The notes beneath the pieces were generated by a model. The model was not told where the DNA came from, searched no databases, and was given only the letters and a program-made list of their open reading frames with translations. 12,410 bases of DNA, taken from an uncultured Bacteroidota bacterium (GTDB lineage Bacteria > Bacteroidota > Bacteroidia > NS11-12g > UBA955). Positions 1 to 7,906 of the stretch are shown in pieces; the first letter of the stretch is position 1, and every line of letters begins with the position of its first letter. The stretch spans positions 1 through 12,410 of the forward strand of contig CAIRMY010000092.1 of NCBI GenBank assembly GCA_903879775.1, in the 5' to 3' direction. Position numbers and translations under genes: made by a program.

Positions 1-1175
1 ATAGAGACCATTCTCTTTTTTTAAAAGGTAGCTCCAGATATGCTGCTCTGTTTGAATTAAATCCCACCGATTATGAAGGATGGGCGAATGGACTTAGAGA
101 GGCTGGATATGCAACAAATCCTGCTTACGGAACAATTTTATCGAATATTATTCGCAAATATCGCTTAACTCTCTATGACAGCATGGTTGTTTTGGGTGAA
201 GAGTATTTTAAAGGGTCAATTGGTCAGCCTGAAATGATTCAAATTAATGGTGTCCCGGCAATTGGGGCAAAAGAAGGGGAGAATCCGAGTGAAGTGGCAA
301 AAAAACATCATCTTGGAACATGGCAGATATATCGTTACAACGACCTGAAAGAGGGTGAGATGATTAATCCCGGGGAAATTATTTATTTACGTCCTAAAAG
401 AAGCAGTGGATCAGAAGAAACGCACATTTTAAAGAAAGGGGAATCGCTGAGAGATATTTCACAGCAGTATGCTGTAAAAATGAAGCAACTATATCGCAAG
501 AATAGATTGGAGCCTGGACAAGAACCTGCTGTAGGTGAGGTTATCTATTTAAAGGAGAAACGCCAAAATCCACCTAAATTAGCTGTTCAAACGCCCAAAG
601 TAAATCAGGCCGATGCCGTTAACTTGCTGAATCAAAGAAAAAAGGCAATCTCTGAAAATATGCATGAGGTTTTAAAAGGCGAAACCATTGAGCAGATTGC
701 AGAAAAGTATCAAACATCAGTTTTGAATTTGGTTCGTTGGAATGATTTAGAAATAGCAGATGTGAAAGTTGGGCAGATATTGGTCTTGAGTCCAACAATG
801 AAACCCTCAAAAAACACCGAAAATATGGTCAATAATCGTGAGAATGTTAAGTCAAAAACGCATACTGTTCTTAAGGGTGAAACGGTTTATTCTATTTCTA
901 AAATGTATTCAATGAAGGCCGATTCCCTCATTGTTTGGAATCATTTACAATCAAAACCAATTTCGGTAGACCAAGTGCTCTATTTATATCGGGTTGCAAA
1001 TTTGTCTAGCGGACAATCAACCACTCAAGTTGTTGCCAGTATTCACTTTGTGAAACCTGGCGAAACGTTATACAGTATTGCTCAGAAATATCATTTGCCT
1101 GTAGATCGTTTGAAACAACTTAACAATATCCAGAATAATTCAATTAGTCTCGGTCAAAAATTGATTTTACAATAA
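1..1175 (+). CDS. Peptidoglycan hydrolase, GH73 glucosaminidase C-terminal part plus five LysM repeats (5' partial)
   Basis: The reading frame is open from the window edge (first full codon at base 3), so the true start lies upstream and the ATG at 183 is internal. Bases 3-180 encode the end of a mannosyl-glycoprotein endo-beta-N-acetylglucosaminidase (GH73/FlgJ-like) domain, recognisable by the stretch YAALFELNPTDYEGWANGL and then AGYATNPAYG. This family cuts glycan strands of peptidoglycan in the periplasm. The catalytic Glu would lie upstream and is not visible. Five LysM-like repeats follow at about 273-395, 420-554, 660-791, 858-989 and 1041-1172. Repeats 2-5 have the classic K(K/P)GE(S/T) turn and an ND/NxL segment; repeat 1 is degenerate (EGEN). 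LysM modules bind N-acetylglucosamine-containing glycans, so this is probably a wall-remodelling or cell-separation autolysin. No convincing terminator follows the TAA. The domain assignment is confident; the specific physiological role is inferred. Confidence 0.85.
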   Translation, partial: RDHSLFLKGSSRYAALFELNPTDYEGWANGLREAGYATNPAYGTILSNIIRKYRLTLYDSMVVLGEEYFKGSIGQPEMIQINGVPAIGAKEGENPSEVAKKHHLGTWQIYRYNDLKEGEMINPGEIIYLRPKRSSGSEETHILKKGESLRDISQQYAVKMKQLYRKNRLEPGQEPAVGEVIYLKEKRQNPPKLAVQTPKVNQADAVNLLNQRKKAISENMHEVLKGETIEQIAEKYQTSVLNLVRWNDLEIADVKVGQILVLSPTMKPSKNTENMVNNRENVKSKTHTVLKGETVYSISKMYSMKADSLIVWNHLQSKPISVDQVLYLYRVANLSSGQSTTQVVASIHFVKPGETLYSIAQKYHLPVDRLKQLNNIQNNSISLGQKLILQ

Positions 1176-1327
1176 TTCATTTGTCATTTTAGTGTAAAAA
1201 AATCACTTTTACTATGAAATTTAATCGTTCAATAGTGCTTTTTTAATATTTAGGTCGTCATATTTTTATTAATCGGTTTGTAATGTGTACATTTCGGGCT
1301 CAAAATAAATAATGACTAAAACTAAAT

Positions 1328-4300
1328 ATGAAAATTTCCTTTAAAAATTTCGGGAGTAAGATTTTAGCTCTAACATTTGCATTCATTGGTTTGATTTCGT
1401 CAAACTTGAATGCTCAAATTTGCGGGGCTACAAATTCTTATGGTTGTTCAATTGATTGGTTTTCTGGTGTGGAAATCAAGAACAGTAAAGGTGATGTTGC
1501 AAGTTTTACTGGTTTAACTTGTTCAAACACAGGTGCGACCAACAAATTAATGACAACAACGCCTTGTATTGATTTTACACCTGGTGAAACCATTGAAATT
1601 AAAATTACAAATGGTTGTACTTATTCTGAGTGGGCTGGCGTTTGGTTAGATTTAAACGGCGACAATAAACTCGATGCAACGGAGTGTTTGTCTGGTTCAT
1701 CTGGCCCTATAGGTCGGGTTGCACCGAATGGCGGTACCAGTACTGGTTCAATTAAATTACCATGTAACAGTACATTCTCTGGAACTGCAATTTTGCGTAT
1801 TCGTTGTTTGTACATTTCTGTAAATGCGAATCAAGGTTGTGGAACTGTGTCAGATTATGGTAACATCATGGATTTCCAAGTGAACATTAAAAAGGTAACG
1901 CCTCCAGTTGCTGATTTTACAGTTCCTAAAGGTAATAAATATACCAAAGCCCCAATTACATTTGTTGCAAACGGCGGCGGAAATTGGAATTATAAGTGGA
2001 CCTATTCGGGTGCTGGCAAAGTGGGAAATAACAATACATATAAAGGTGTAAAAAGTTGGGATTCGGCTGGTACTTATAACGTAAGGTTAGATGTTGATTA
2101 TTGTGGCATTAAAGATTCAATTGAAAAATCTACGATTATTATTAAGCCAACGGCTAAACCAGTTGCTGATTTTATATCGGATATAAACGAAGTTGAATTG
2201 AGTTTTAGCTGTCAATTGTTCGACTTAAGTAACAATGGTGCTTGGGATTACAAATGGTCGATCATTAGCCCTACAGGCGCCGATGATCAAACCATTACAG
2301 GAAACCCACAACCAGTGGTTTATCTTGGTGAAACTGGTTGGTATAATGTTTGTTTAGAATCGTATAATGACATTGGTTGGAGTGATTCATTGTGTAAAAA
2401 GAAATACATTGAATGTACCCCTGCCGCAGTTTATTATCATGGCCCTTCTAAAGAAGCAGCAAACAAAAAAGGAATTCTATATGACCACAATGGCCCAACG
2501 GGTGATTATGCAAACGGTCGAAAACAATCAATCGATTATATTAAAATTATTCCGTGTGGTGCTAAAGAAATTAGATTTAGTTTCTTAGACTTAAACTTGG
2601 CAGATAATAGCGATATCATTAAATTCTATGATGGTGATCAGGCTGATCCAGCTAAATTAATTGCTGCAGTAAATGCTGGTAATCAAGCATTTTATGATAC
2701 TTCTATAATTACTTGTACTTCAGGTGTTGCTTATATTACATTTGAATCTGGTACTTCTGGAACGGGTCGTGGTTATATTATTTCATGGGAAAGTGATTTG
2801 AATCCGCCTTCATTACCTAAACCATCTTGGACAAGTGAGTACAAGAAATATGGTGTTGGTGTGAACGTTGAATTTAAAAACACAACCTCAAACGTAAGTG
2901 GTTTGCCGAATTATGTTTGGTCTTCTTCTGATGGAGGTTACAGCACAAGTAATGATTTTACTTATGCATTTACAACTGACGGCACTTATAAAGTTTGCTT
3001 AACTGCTCAAACTTGTACTGGTATTGATTCATTCTGCTCAACAGTGGATATTGAAACTCCAACAACTGCTTGGCAAGTAGACTACAAAGCAAGTAACTTG
3101 CGTCCAAGCATTGGTGAAGTTGTAACAATTCAAACTAAAACAGATTATGCAAACGTTTTCGAATGGAGCATTTTCCCTACAACCTTCACTTATGAGAATG
3201 GTACATCTAAATCTTCTCAGAATCCACAAGTTAAATTCACTGCAGGTGGTCCTTACACCTTCACATTAAGTGCATATAACGCAGCTGCTGGTAAATCAGC
3301 TTCTGAAAAGAAAGTAATCAAAAATAAATATGTTGTTGTAATCGATTATTGCACACCTTTGGTTGATATGTTGAGTTCTGACGTTGCAATCAACTCTGTT
3401 GTGGTAAAAGACAAAAACAATAGAACTGTGATTAACAATGCTTCTACTGGTGGTGTTGCTTACTACACTGACTACTCTGATCCTAAATACCCTGCAAAAA
3501 TGACATTTGGTTCTAAATATGACATTTATGTAGATAGAAAAACAAATTCTAACCAAGTGAATTACAAAGCGTGGATTGACTGGAATATTGATGGTGACTT
3601 TACCGATGCCGGTGAAGAAATCATGAGTTCTGGTACGACTTCTGGAAATTCCGTAAACGCAAGTTTCTCAGTGCCTAAATTGAAAAATAGCTTTGAAGGA
3701 AAAACGAAAATGCGTGTTGGTGTAGCTTATGGTTCATTCGCAAACTCTCCTTGTGGTGTAAACCAAGTTGGAGAATTTGAAGACTACTTAATTGAATTAG
3801 CAAACGATAACACTAAACCGATGATTTCTTTGGTAGGTTCTGATACCATTCGTGTTGAGAAATCTTCAAGTGTTAGTTCTTGCTACTCTGAAATCGCTTC
3901 TAAAACTTACAGTGCTTCTGATGCAACAGAAGGTGACTTAACCAGTGAAGTGGTATTAACCTCTGATTTAGATTGCACAGTACCGGGTGTTTATGCCATT
4001 AATTTTGCATTGGAAGATGCTTCTGGAAATAAAGCTGATTCTAAAACACGTTTTGTAATTGTTGTATTGGATAGAACTGCTCCGGTGTTAACCTTAAATG
4101 GTAACGCTTCAATGCAAATTGATCAGTGTGCTAGCTTCATAGATCCAGGTGCAATTGCAATGGATAATATTGATGGTAACTTAACGACTACAATTTTAAC
4201 AACTGGTTCTGTTGATTCTAAAAAAGTGGGTGATTATAAAATTGTTTATTCTGTAAAAGATGCACAAGGCAATACCGCTACTTTAACAAGAACTGTTTTG

Positions 4301-5353
4301 GTTCGCGATACTACAAAACCTGGTATCTATTTATTGGGTAAGAAAATTGTAAATAACTCAACAATCGATGTTCAAATCAAAAGTCCATTTGTAGACGATA
4401 TCTACGCTTATGATGATTGCAACGGTAATTTGTTTATCAGCAAAAACGCTGGTTTCAATGGTCCAGTAAACAACCAAGTTCGCGCAACTTACCCAGTCGT
4501 GTACAACGCTGTTGATCCTTCTGGTAACAAAGCAGTTGAAGATGGTTTTGTAATTAACTACCGTGTAGATGATTTCATTGCGCCGAACATCGAATTAAAT
4601 ACTGAAGATACCGTTTATCATGATGTTTTAACGCCTTATTCTTCTAGAAGCGTATCTACTTCTGATAATTATTATTTGAATTCTCAAATTAGTATCTCTA
4701 GAAAAGGCAACGTTGATCCTTTTAGCTTAGGTGTTTATACTGAAGTATTCACTGCAACTGATGGAAGTGGAAATTCAACCTCAAAAACAAGATATGTAAA
4801 AGTTATTGACCAAATTGCACCTCAAATTGTTGCAAACTCAGTTAACGTTTGTGTAGGGGTTCCTTTCTGGGCGATGAGTGGTTTAATCTTAAAGGATAAC
4901 TATTATGGTACTTCAGATTTGCTAAACAGAGTGAACGTAGTGAGTAGCAATGTAAATATTTGGGAGTCTGGTTCTTACTTTATTGCTTATGAAGTTACTG
5001 ATCCAAGCGGAAATACTTCTACAACTGTGATTAGAGATGTTTATGTTTCTTATCCTCCTAATTGTACCAATACTTTCACTGGAGTTGAGAACTTTAACTT
5101 AAACGATGCTGTTTCAGTTTATCCTAATCCAACTTCAAACAAAGTGAAAATTGGTTATGCATTGAACAATAACAAGCCTGTAAACATTGAAGTTTCAAAT
5201 GCTTTAGGTGCTGTGGTTGCTCGTTTGAATAACGTAAATTCTGGTTTCGGTACCACTGAAATCAACCTTGGTGACTTCGGTCGCGGAATGTACATGATTC
5301 GTTTCACAAACGACGGTCAGTCAATTACCAAAAAAGTAATTGTTCAAGAATAA
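1328..5353 (+). CDS. Large T9SS-secreted modular surface protein (GEVED, PKD, CUB, DUF5011/HYR repeats)
   Basis: The 1341-residue protein starts with a Sec signal peptide (about 1-30, cleavage near NLNAQ). In order I see a degenerate GEVED-like module (about 78-188), PKD-like domains (193-272 and 276-362), a CUB-like domain (about 385-488, with FYDGD), two more PKD-like domains (496-577 and 583-667), and a good GEVED domain (about 676-825, with DWNIDGDF and GEFEDYLIEL). Five DUF5011/HYR-type Ig-like repeats follow (about 830-914, 918-994, 998-1078, 1085-1161, 1165-1241), each ending in a D-x-x-GN turn. The last 79 residues are a T9SS type A sorting domain beginning SVYPNPTSNKVKI. Such proteins cross the outer membrane through the type IX system, lose the tail, and are surface-anchored or released. 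No protease or glycosidase active site is visible, so adhesion, matrix or glycan binding is the likely role, by inference. The start is the ATG after an A-rich leader. A 10-codon ORF at 1312-1344 overlaps this start in another frame. The gene ends at its own terminator. Confidence 0.9.
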   Translation: MKISFKNFGSKILALTFAFIGLISSNLNAQICGATNSYGCSIDWFSGVEIKNSKGDVASFTGLTCSNTGATNKLMTTTPCIDFTPGETIEIKITNGCTYSEWAGVWLDLNGDNKLDATECLSGSSGPIGRVAPNGGTSTGSIKLPCNSTFSGTAILRIRCLYISVNANQGCGTVSDYGNIMDFQVNIKKVTPPVADFTVPKGNKYTKAPITFVANGGGNWNYKWTYSGAGKVGNNNTYKGVKSWDSAGTYNVRLDVDYCGIKDSIEKSTIIIKPTAKPVADFISDINEVELSFSCQLFDLSNNGAWDYKWSIISPTGADDQTITGNPQPVVYLGETGWYNVCLESYNDIGWSDSLCKKKYIECTPAAVYYHGPSKEAANKKGILYDHNGPTGDYANGRKQSIDYIKIIPCGAKEIRFSFLDLNLADNSDIIKFYDGDQADPAKLIAAVNAGNQAFYDTSIITCTSGVAYITFESGTSGTGRGYIISWESDLNPPSLPKPSWTSEYKKYGVGVNVEFKNTTSNVSGLPNYVWSSSDGGYSTSNDFTYAFTTDGTYKVCLTAQTCTGIDSFCSTVDIETPTTAWQVDYKASNLRPSIGEVVTIQTKTDYANVFEWSIFPTTFTYENGTSKSSQNPQVKFTAGGPYTFTLSAYNAAAGKSASEKKVIKNKYVVVIDYCTPLVDMLSSDVAINSVVVKDKNNRTVINNASTGGVAYYTDYSDPKYPAKMTFGSKYDIYVDRKTNSNQVNYKAWIDWNIDGDFTDAGEEIMSSGTTSGNSVNASFSVPKLKNSFEGKTKMRVGVAYGSFANSPCGVNQVGEFEDYLIELANDNTKPMISLVGSDTIRVEKSSSVSSCYSEIASKTYSASDATEGDLTSEVVLTSDLDCTVPGVYAINFALEDASGNKADSKTRFVIVVLDRTAPVLTLNGNASMQIDQCASFIDPGAIAMDNIDGNLTTTILTTGSVDSKKVGDYKIVYSVKDAQGNTATLTRTVLVRDTTKPGIYLLGKKIVNNSTIDVQIKSPFVDDIYAYDDCNGNLFISKNAGFNGPVNNQVRATYPVVYNAVDPSGNKAVEDGFVINYRVDDFIAPNIELNTEDTVYHDVLTPYSSRSVSTSDNYYLNSQISISRKGNVDPFSLGVYTEVFTATDGSGNSTSKTRYVKVIDQIAPQIVANSVNVCVGVPFWAMSGLILKDNYYGTSDLLNRVNVVSSNVNIWESGSYFIAYEVTDPSGNTSTTVIRDVYVSYPPNCTNTFTGVENFNLNDAVSVYPNPTSNKVKIGYALNNNKPVNIEVSNALGAVVARLNNVNSGFGTTEINLGDFGRGMYMIRFTNDGQSITKKVIVQE

Positions 5354-5373
5354 TATTTAAGGAAATTCATTTG

Positions 5374-5405
5374 AAAAGGTGGCTGCATTGCAGCCACCTT
5401 TTTTT
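5374..5405 (+). terminator. Rho-independent terminator of the T9SS surface protein gene
   Basis: A perfect stem pairs 5374-5386 (AAAAGGTGGCTGC) with 5390-5402 around the 3-base loop ATT. The GC-rich core is GGTGGCTGC/GCAGCCACC. A run of seven T follows the core (5399-5405). It lies 20 bases past the stop codon at 5353. On the opposite strand only four T follow the core, so it would be weaker in that direction. Confidence 0.93.
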
Positions 5406-5476
5406 GTGCTAACCTCAAATAAAAACCAAGAAATGATTCGCAGATTTGCAAATATTTTTTGCACCCAATGTCCCTC

Positions 5477-5514
5477 AAAATAAAAAAGCAGGACAAATGA
5501 ATTGCCCTGCTTTT
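5477..5514 (-). terminator. Rho-independent terminator of the aspartate kinase gene
   Basis: Read on the - strand, AAAAGCAGG (5514-5506) pairs with CCTGCTTTT (5492-5484). The stem extends through a G-U wobble and three more pairs to a loop of about 5 bases at 5497-5501. The 3' arm runs into six T (5487-5482), then A and four more T. It begins about 22 bases after the aspartate kinase stop codon, as expected for its terminator. Confidence 0.9.
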
Positions 5515-5535
5515 GATCTATGTGATTCTCGTAAT

Positions 5536-6801
5536 TTACTTTTGGATGACGTAATGAGCCGCGTTGCCCATATTTTGCTGCATAATGATATTCCCGAATT
5601 GCTTCATTTCATCTCTACTCGATTCAATAGGCTGGTATACACTCAATAAATCCAAATTTTCAATAATATGGATGTTTAAGCCCATCGATCCTAAATGCTC
5701 AATCAATGGCATGTGTTTGTTTTCTTTGTTGTCGATCACACATCTAAAGTGAATTGCAGAATTTTGCATGATGTGCGCACGAACTTTATATTGACTCAAT
5801 GCTTCAAAAATTTGCTTTAAATGTTCTTCAACAATAAAGTTGAAGTCCTTGGTGCTAATTTCCAACATGATTTGATTCGATTTGTGAATCTTACATGGAA
5901 CCGACAAAGGTTGAGAATCATCGCTGACTTTGGTTCCAGGTTCAGATGGATTGAGAAACGATTTTACAAAAAGAGGGATGTTTGAAGCCTTCAAGGGCTG
6001 AATGGTTTTTGGATGGATCACAGAAGCTCCGTAGTATGCCAATTCAATGGCATCGTTATAACTCAGTTCAGAAATGAGTACAGTATTGTCGAATTTCTTA
6101 GGATCGGCGTTCATCACACCGGCAACATCTTTCCAAATGGTAACCGATTCAGCCCCTAGTATTTTTCCGAAAATGGCAGCACTGTAATCTGAGCCTTCTC
6201 TTCCCAAAGTGGTGGTTTCTCCTTTTTCACCTTTTCCAATAAATCCTTGGGTGATGATTAAATTCTTTGCCGACAATGGCTTTAAACGGTTCGAAACCAC
6301 TTTTTCAGTTTCTTCCCATTGAACTTTTGCATCGCGGTAGCGACTGTCGGTAATGATGAAATTACGCGCATCAATCCATTGGTTTTGGATATTTTGGCTA
6401 ATTAAATACGCACTCACAATGCGGGTAGAAATGAGTTCTCCATAACTTACAATTTGATCGTAAAGGAAGTCATAATCGTCTTTTAAGTTCTCATTGTCAA
6501 TTAAACACTCCAATTCTAAAAATAAATTTCTAACCTCATTAATCCAAATAAAAGCATTTTCTTGAAATAACTCAGCAAGCAATTCATTGTGCGATTGAAT
6601 GATTGCTTGTAAGACATCTGAAGCCGATTTTTCATTCTTAAATGTAGCGTTTACGAGGGTTTCAAGAGCGTTTGTGGTTTTGCCCATTGCACTAATCACC
6701 ACCAATATTTCATTGTTTTTTTCTTGCGAAATGATGTTCGCAACGTTTCTAACGCCCTCGGCATCTTTCACCGATGCACCACCGAATTTGTAAATCTTCA
6801 T
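5536..6801 (-). CDS. lysC: Aspartate kinase (monofunctional)
   Basis: The 421-residue protein phosphorylates L-aspartate with ATP. This is the first committed step to lysine/diaminopimelate, threonine, methionine and isoleucine, in the cytoplasm. The amino acid kinase fold is clear: KFGGAS at 5-10 (nucleotide/phosphate site), SYGE at 119-122, TTTLGREGSDYSAA at 196-209, WKDVAGVMNADP at 223-234 and GASVIHPKT at 258-266. Residues from about 305 to the end form the ACT-type regulatory region that usually carries allosteric feedback by lysine or threonine. It is divergent enough that I cannot predict the effector. No homoserine dehydrogenase domain follows, so it is not a ThrA-type fusion. The ATG start is preceded by the purine-rich AAGAAGAG immediately upstream and by a Bacteroidota-type promoter about 25 bases upstream. 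It is transcribed divergently from fbp. I use lysC as the generic symbol for a monofunctional enzyme. Confidence 0.93.
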   Translation of the reverse strand: MKIYKFGGASVKDAEGVRNVANIISQEKNNEILVVISAMGKTTNALETLVNATFKNEKSASDVLQAIIQSHNELLAELFQENAFIWINEVRNLFLELECLIDNENLKDDYDFLYDQIVSYGELISTRIVSAYLISQNIQNQWIDARNFIITDSRYRDAKVQWEETEKVVSNRLKPLSAKNLIITQGFIGKGEKGETTTLGREGSDYSAAIFGKILGAESVTIWKDVAGVMNADPKKFDNTVLISELSYNDAIELAYYGASVIHPKTIQPLKASNIPLFVKSFLNPSEPGTKVSDDSQPLSVPCKIHKSNQIMLEISTKDFNFIVEEHLKQIFEALSQYKVRAHIMQNSAIHFRCVIDNKENKHMPLIEHLGSMGLNIHIIENLDLLSVYQPIESSRDEMKQFGNIIMQQNMGNAAHYVIQK

Positions 6802-6824
6802 CTCTTCTTTGTAAATGATAGGGT

Positions 6825-6855
6825 AAAATATATTATTTTGTTGTTGTTTTGCAAA
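6825..6855 (-). promoter_or_regulatory. Putative Bacteroidota sigma-A type promoter for aspartate kinase
   Basis: On the - strand TTTG (6855-6852) is followed by exactly 19 bases and then TATATTTT (6832-6825). This matches the Bacteroidota consensus of a -33 TTTG/TTG and a -7 TAnnTTTG, except for the last base of the -7 box. Transcription would start near 6820, leaving a leader of about 20 bases before the ATG at 6801. The call rests on motif and spacing only. Confidence 0.6.
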
Positions 6856-6883
6856 ATAAATACTAAAATCTCACACTAACCCT

Positions 6884-7906
6884 ATGCCGCATTCAGGATT
6901 AATTACTTTAGAACAATTTATTGTAGATCAACAATCATTATACAAAGAGTCAAGAGGTTCATTGAGCCGCATTTTCAGATCCTTAGAACTTGCTGCGAAA
7001 GTTGTCAATAGAGATGTTCGTAAAGCTGGATTGGTAGACATTTTGGGTAATCATGGTTCTACAAATACCCATGGCGAAGAGCAAAAGAAGCTAGATGTTA
7101 TTGCCAATGAAGTCTTTATTGCTGCATTGTCAAAAAGTGGTGAAGTTGCTGTCATTATTTCTGAAGAAAACGATGATCCTGTTTTTATTGAGGGAAGTGA
7201 AAACGAAAAATATATCATTGCCATCGATCCTTTAGATGGAAGTAGTAACATCGATGTAAACGCGAGTATCGGAACTATTTTTTCAATTTACCGACGTTCA
7301 AATTTCACACAGCCACCAACCGCCGCCGATTGCATGCAAAAAGGCAAACACCAAGTTGCAGCAGGTTATATCATTTATGGTAGCAGCACCATGTTGGTTT
7401 ACACCACCGGTTTAGGCGTGAATGGTTTTACCCTCGACGATTCAATTCAGGAATTTTGTTTGTCGCACCCGAACATTCAAACCCCAAAAGATGGTAAGAT
7501 ATTTAGTGTGAATGAAGGAAATTTACAAGATTTTCCGGATGGCATCAAGCGTTATGTTCAATATTGTAAAGAAAAAGATAAATCGACCAACCGTCCTTAC
7601 GGTGCAAGATACATTGGAAGTTTAATTGCAGATTTTCATAGAAACTTATTAAAAGGGGGGATTTTCATGTATCCAGCAACTGAAAAAACACCGAATGGTA
7701 AACTTCGTTTGATGTACGAATGCAACCCAATGGCCTTTATTGTTGAACAAGCGGGTGGACAAGCGTCTACAGGGACTGGGAGAATCTTAGATTTATTGCC
7801 AACAGATTTACATCAACGAGCTCCAATCTATATTGGTTCTTCAAATATGGTTGATCAGTGCTTGCAAATGCTCACAGAAGATGCTTCTCTGGTTAATCAG
7901 CATTAA
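6884..7906 (+). CDS. fbp: Fructose-1,6-bisphosphatase, class 1
   Basis: The 340-residue enzyme hydrolyses fructose-1,6-bisphosphate to fructose-6-phosphate and phosphate, the irreversible step of gluconeogenesis, in the cytoplasm with Mg2+. Family signatures are intact. They include the metal-ligand glutamates in SEEND (93-97), the IDPLDGSSNID metal site (114-124, with Asp115 and Asp118), NEGN (210-213), RYIGSLIADFHRNLLKGG (242-259) for the sugar phosphate, and GKLRLMYECNPMA (272-284) with Lys273 and Glu279. The length is normal for class 1. The ATG at 6884 gives the expected N-terminus; there is no obvious Shine-Dalgarno sequence, and I could not find a good promoter for it in the 82-base divergent spacer. 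The last 14 bases overlap the 3' end of recO on the other strand, so no intergenic terminator is possible. Confidence 0.95.
   Translation: MPHSGLITLEQFIVDQQSLYKESRGSLSRIFRSLELAAKVVNRDVRKAGLVDILGNHGSTNTHGEEQKKLDVIANEVFIAALSKSGEVAVIISEENDDPVFIEGSENEKYIIAIDPLDGSSNIDVNASIGTIFSIYRRSNFTQPPTAADCMQKGKHQVAAGYIIYGSSTMLVYTTGLGVNGFTLDDSIQEFCLSHPNIQTPKDGKIFSVNEGNLQDFPDGIKRYVQYCKEKDKSTNRPYGARYIGSLIADFHRNLLKGGIFMYPATEKTPNGKLRLMYECNPMAFIVEQAGGQASTGTGRILDLLPTDLHQRAPIYIGSSNMVDQCLQMLTEDASLVNQH

Noticed and set aside
183..1175. A complete LysM protein starting at the ATG at 183
   Set aside because: The same frame is open upstream to the window edge and encodes recognisable glucosaminidase sequence (bases 3-180), so this ATG is internal.
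1191..1213. Possible terminator after the LysM gene (GTAAAA / TTTTAC inverted repeat)
   Set aside because: The stem is six A/T-rich pairs with a 7-base loop and no proper T tract, too weak to call.
1288..1295. Possible -7 promoter box TACATTTC upstream of the surface protein gene
   Set aside because: It resembles TAnnTTTG, but there is no TTG/TTTG about 19 bases upstream; the nearest TTTG is only 7 bases away.
1328..5353. A codon-usage shift within the surface protein gene as a sign of fusion or transfer
   Set aside because: The 3' part looks slightly different in codon choice by eye, but the difference is mild and I could not count it reliably; modular repeat content explains it equally well.
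5446..5649. Short + strand open frame crossing the convergent terminator and the aspartate kinase 3' end
   Set aside because: It lies antisense to a well-identified gene and runs through a terminator; no signal, motif or ribosome site supports it.
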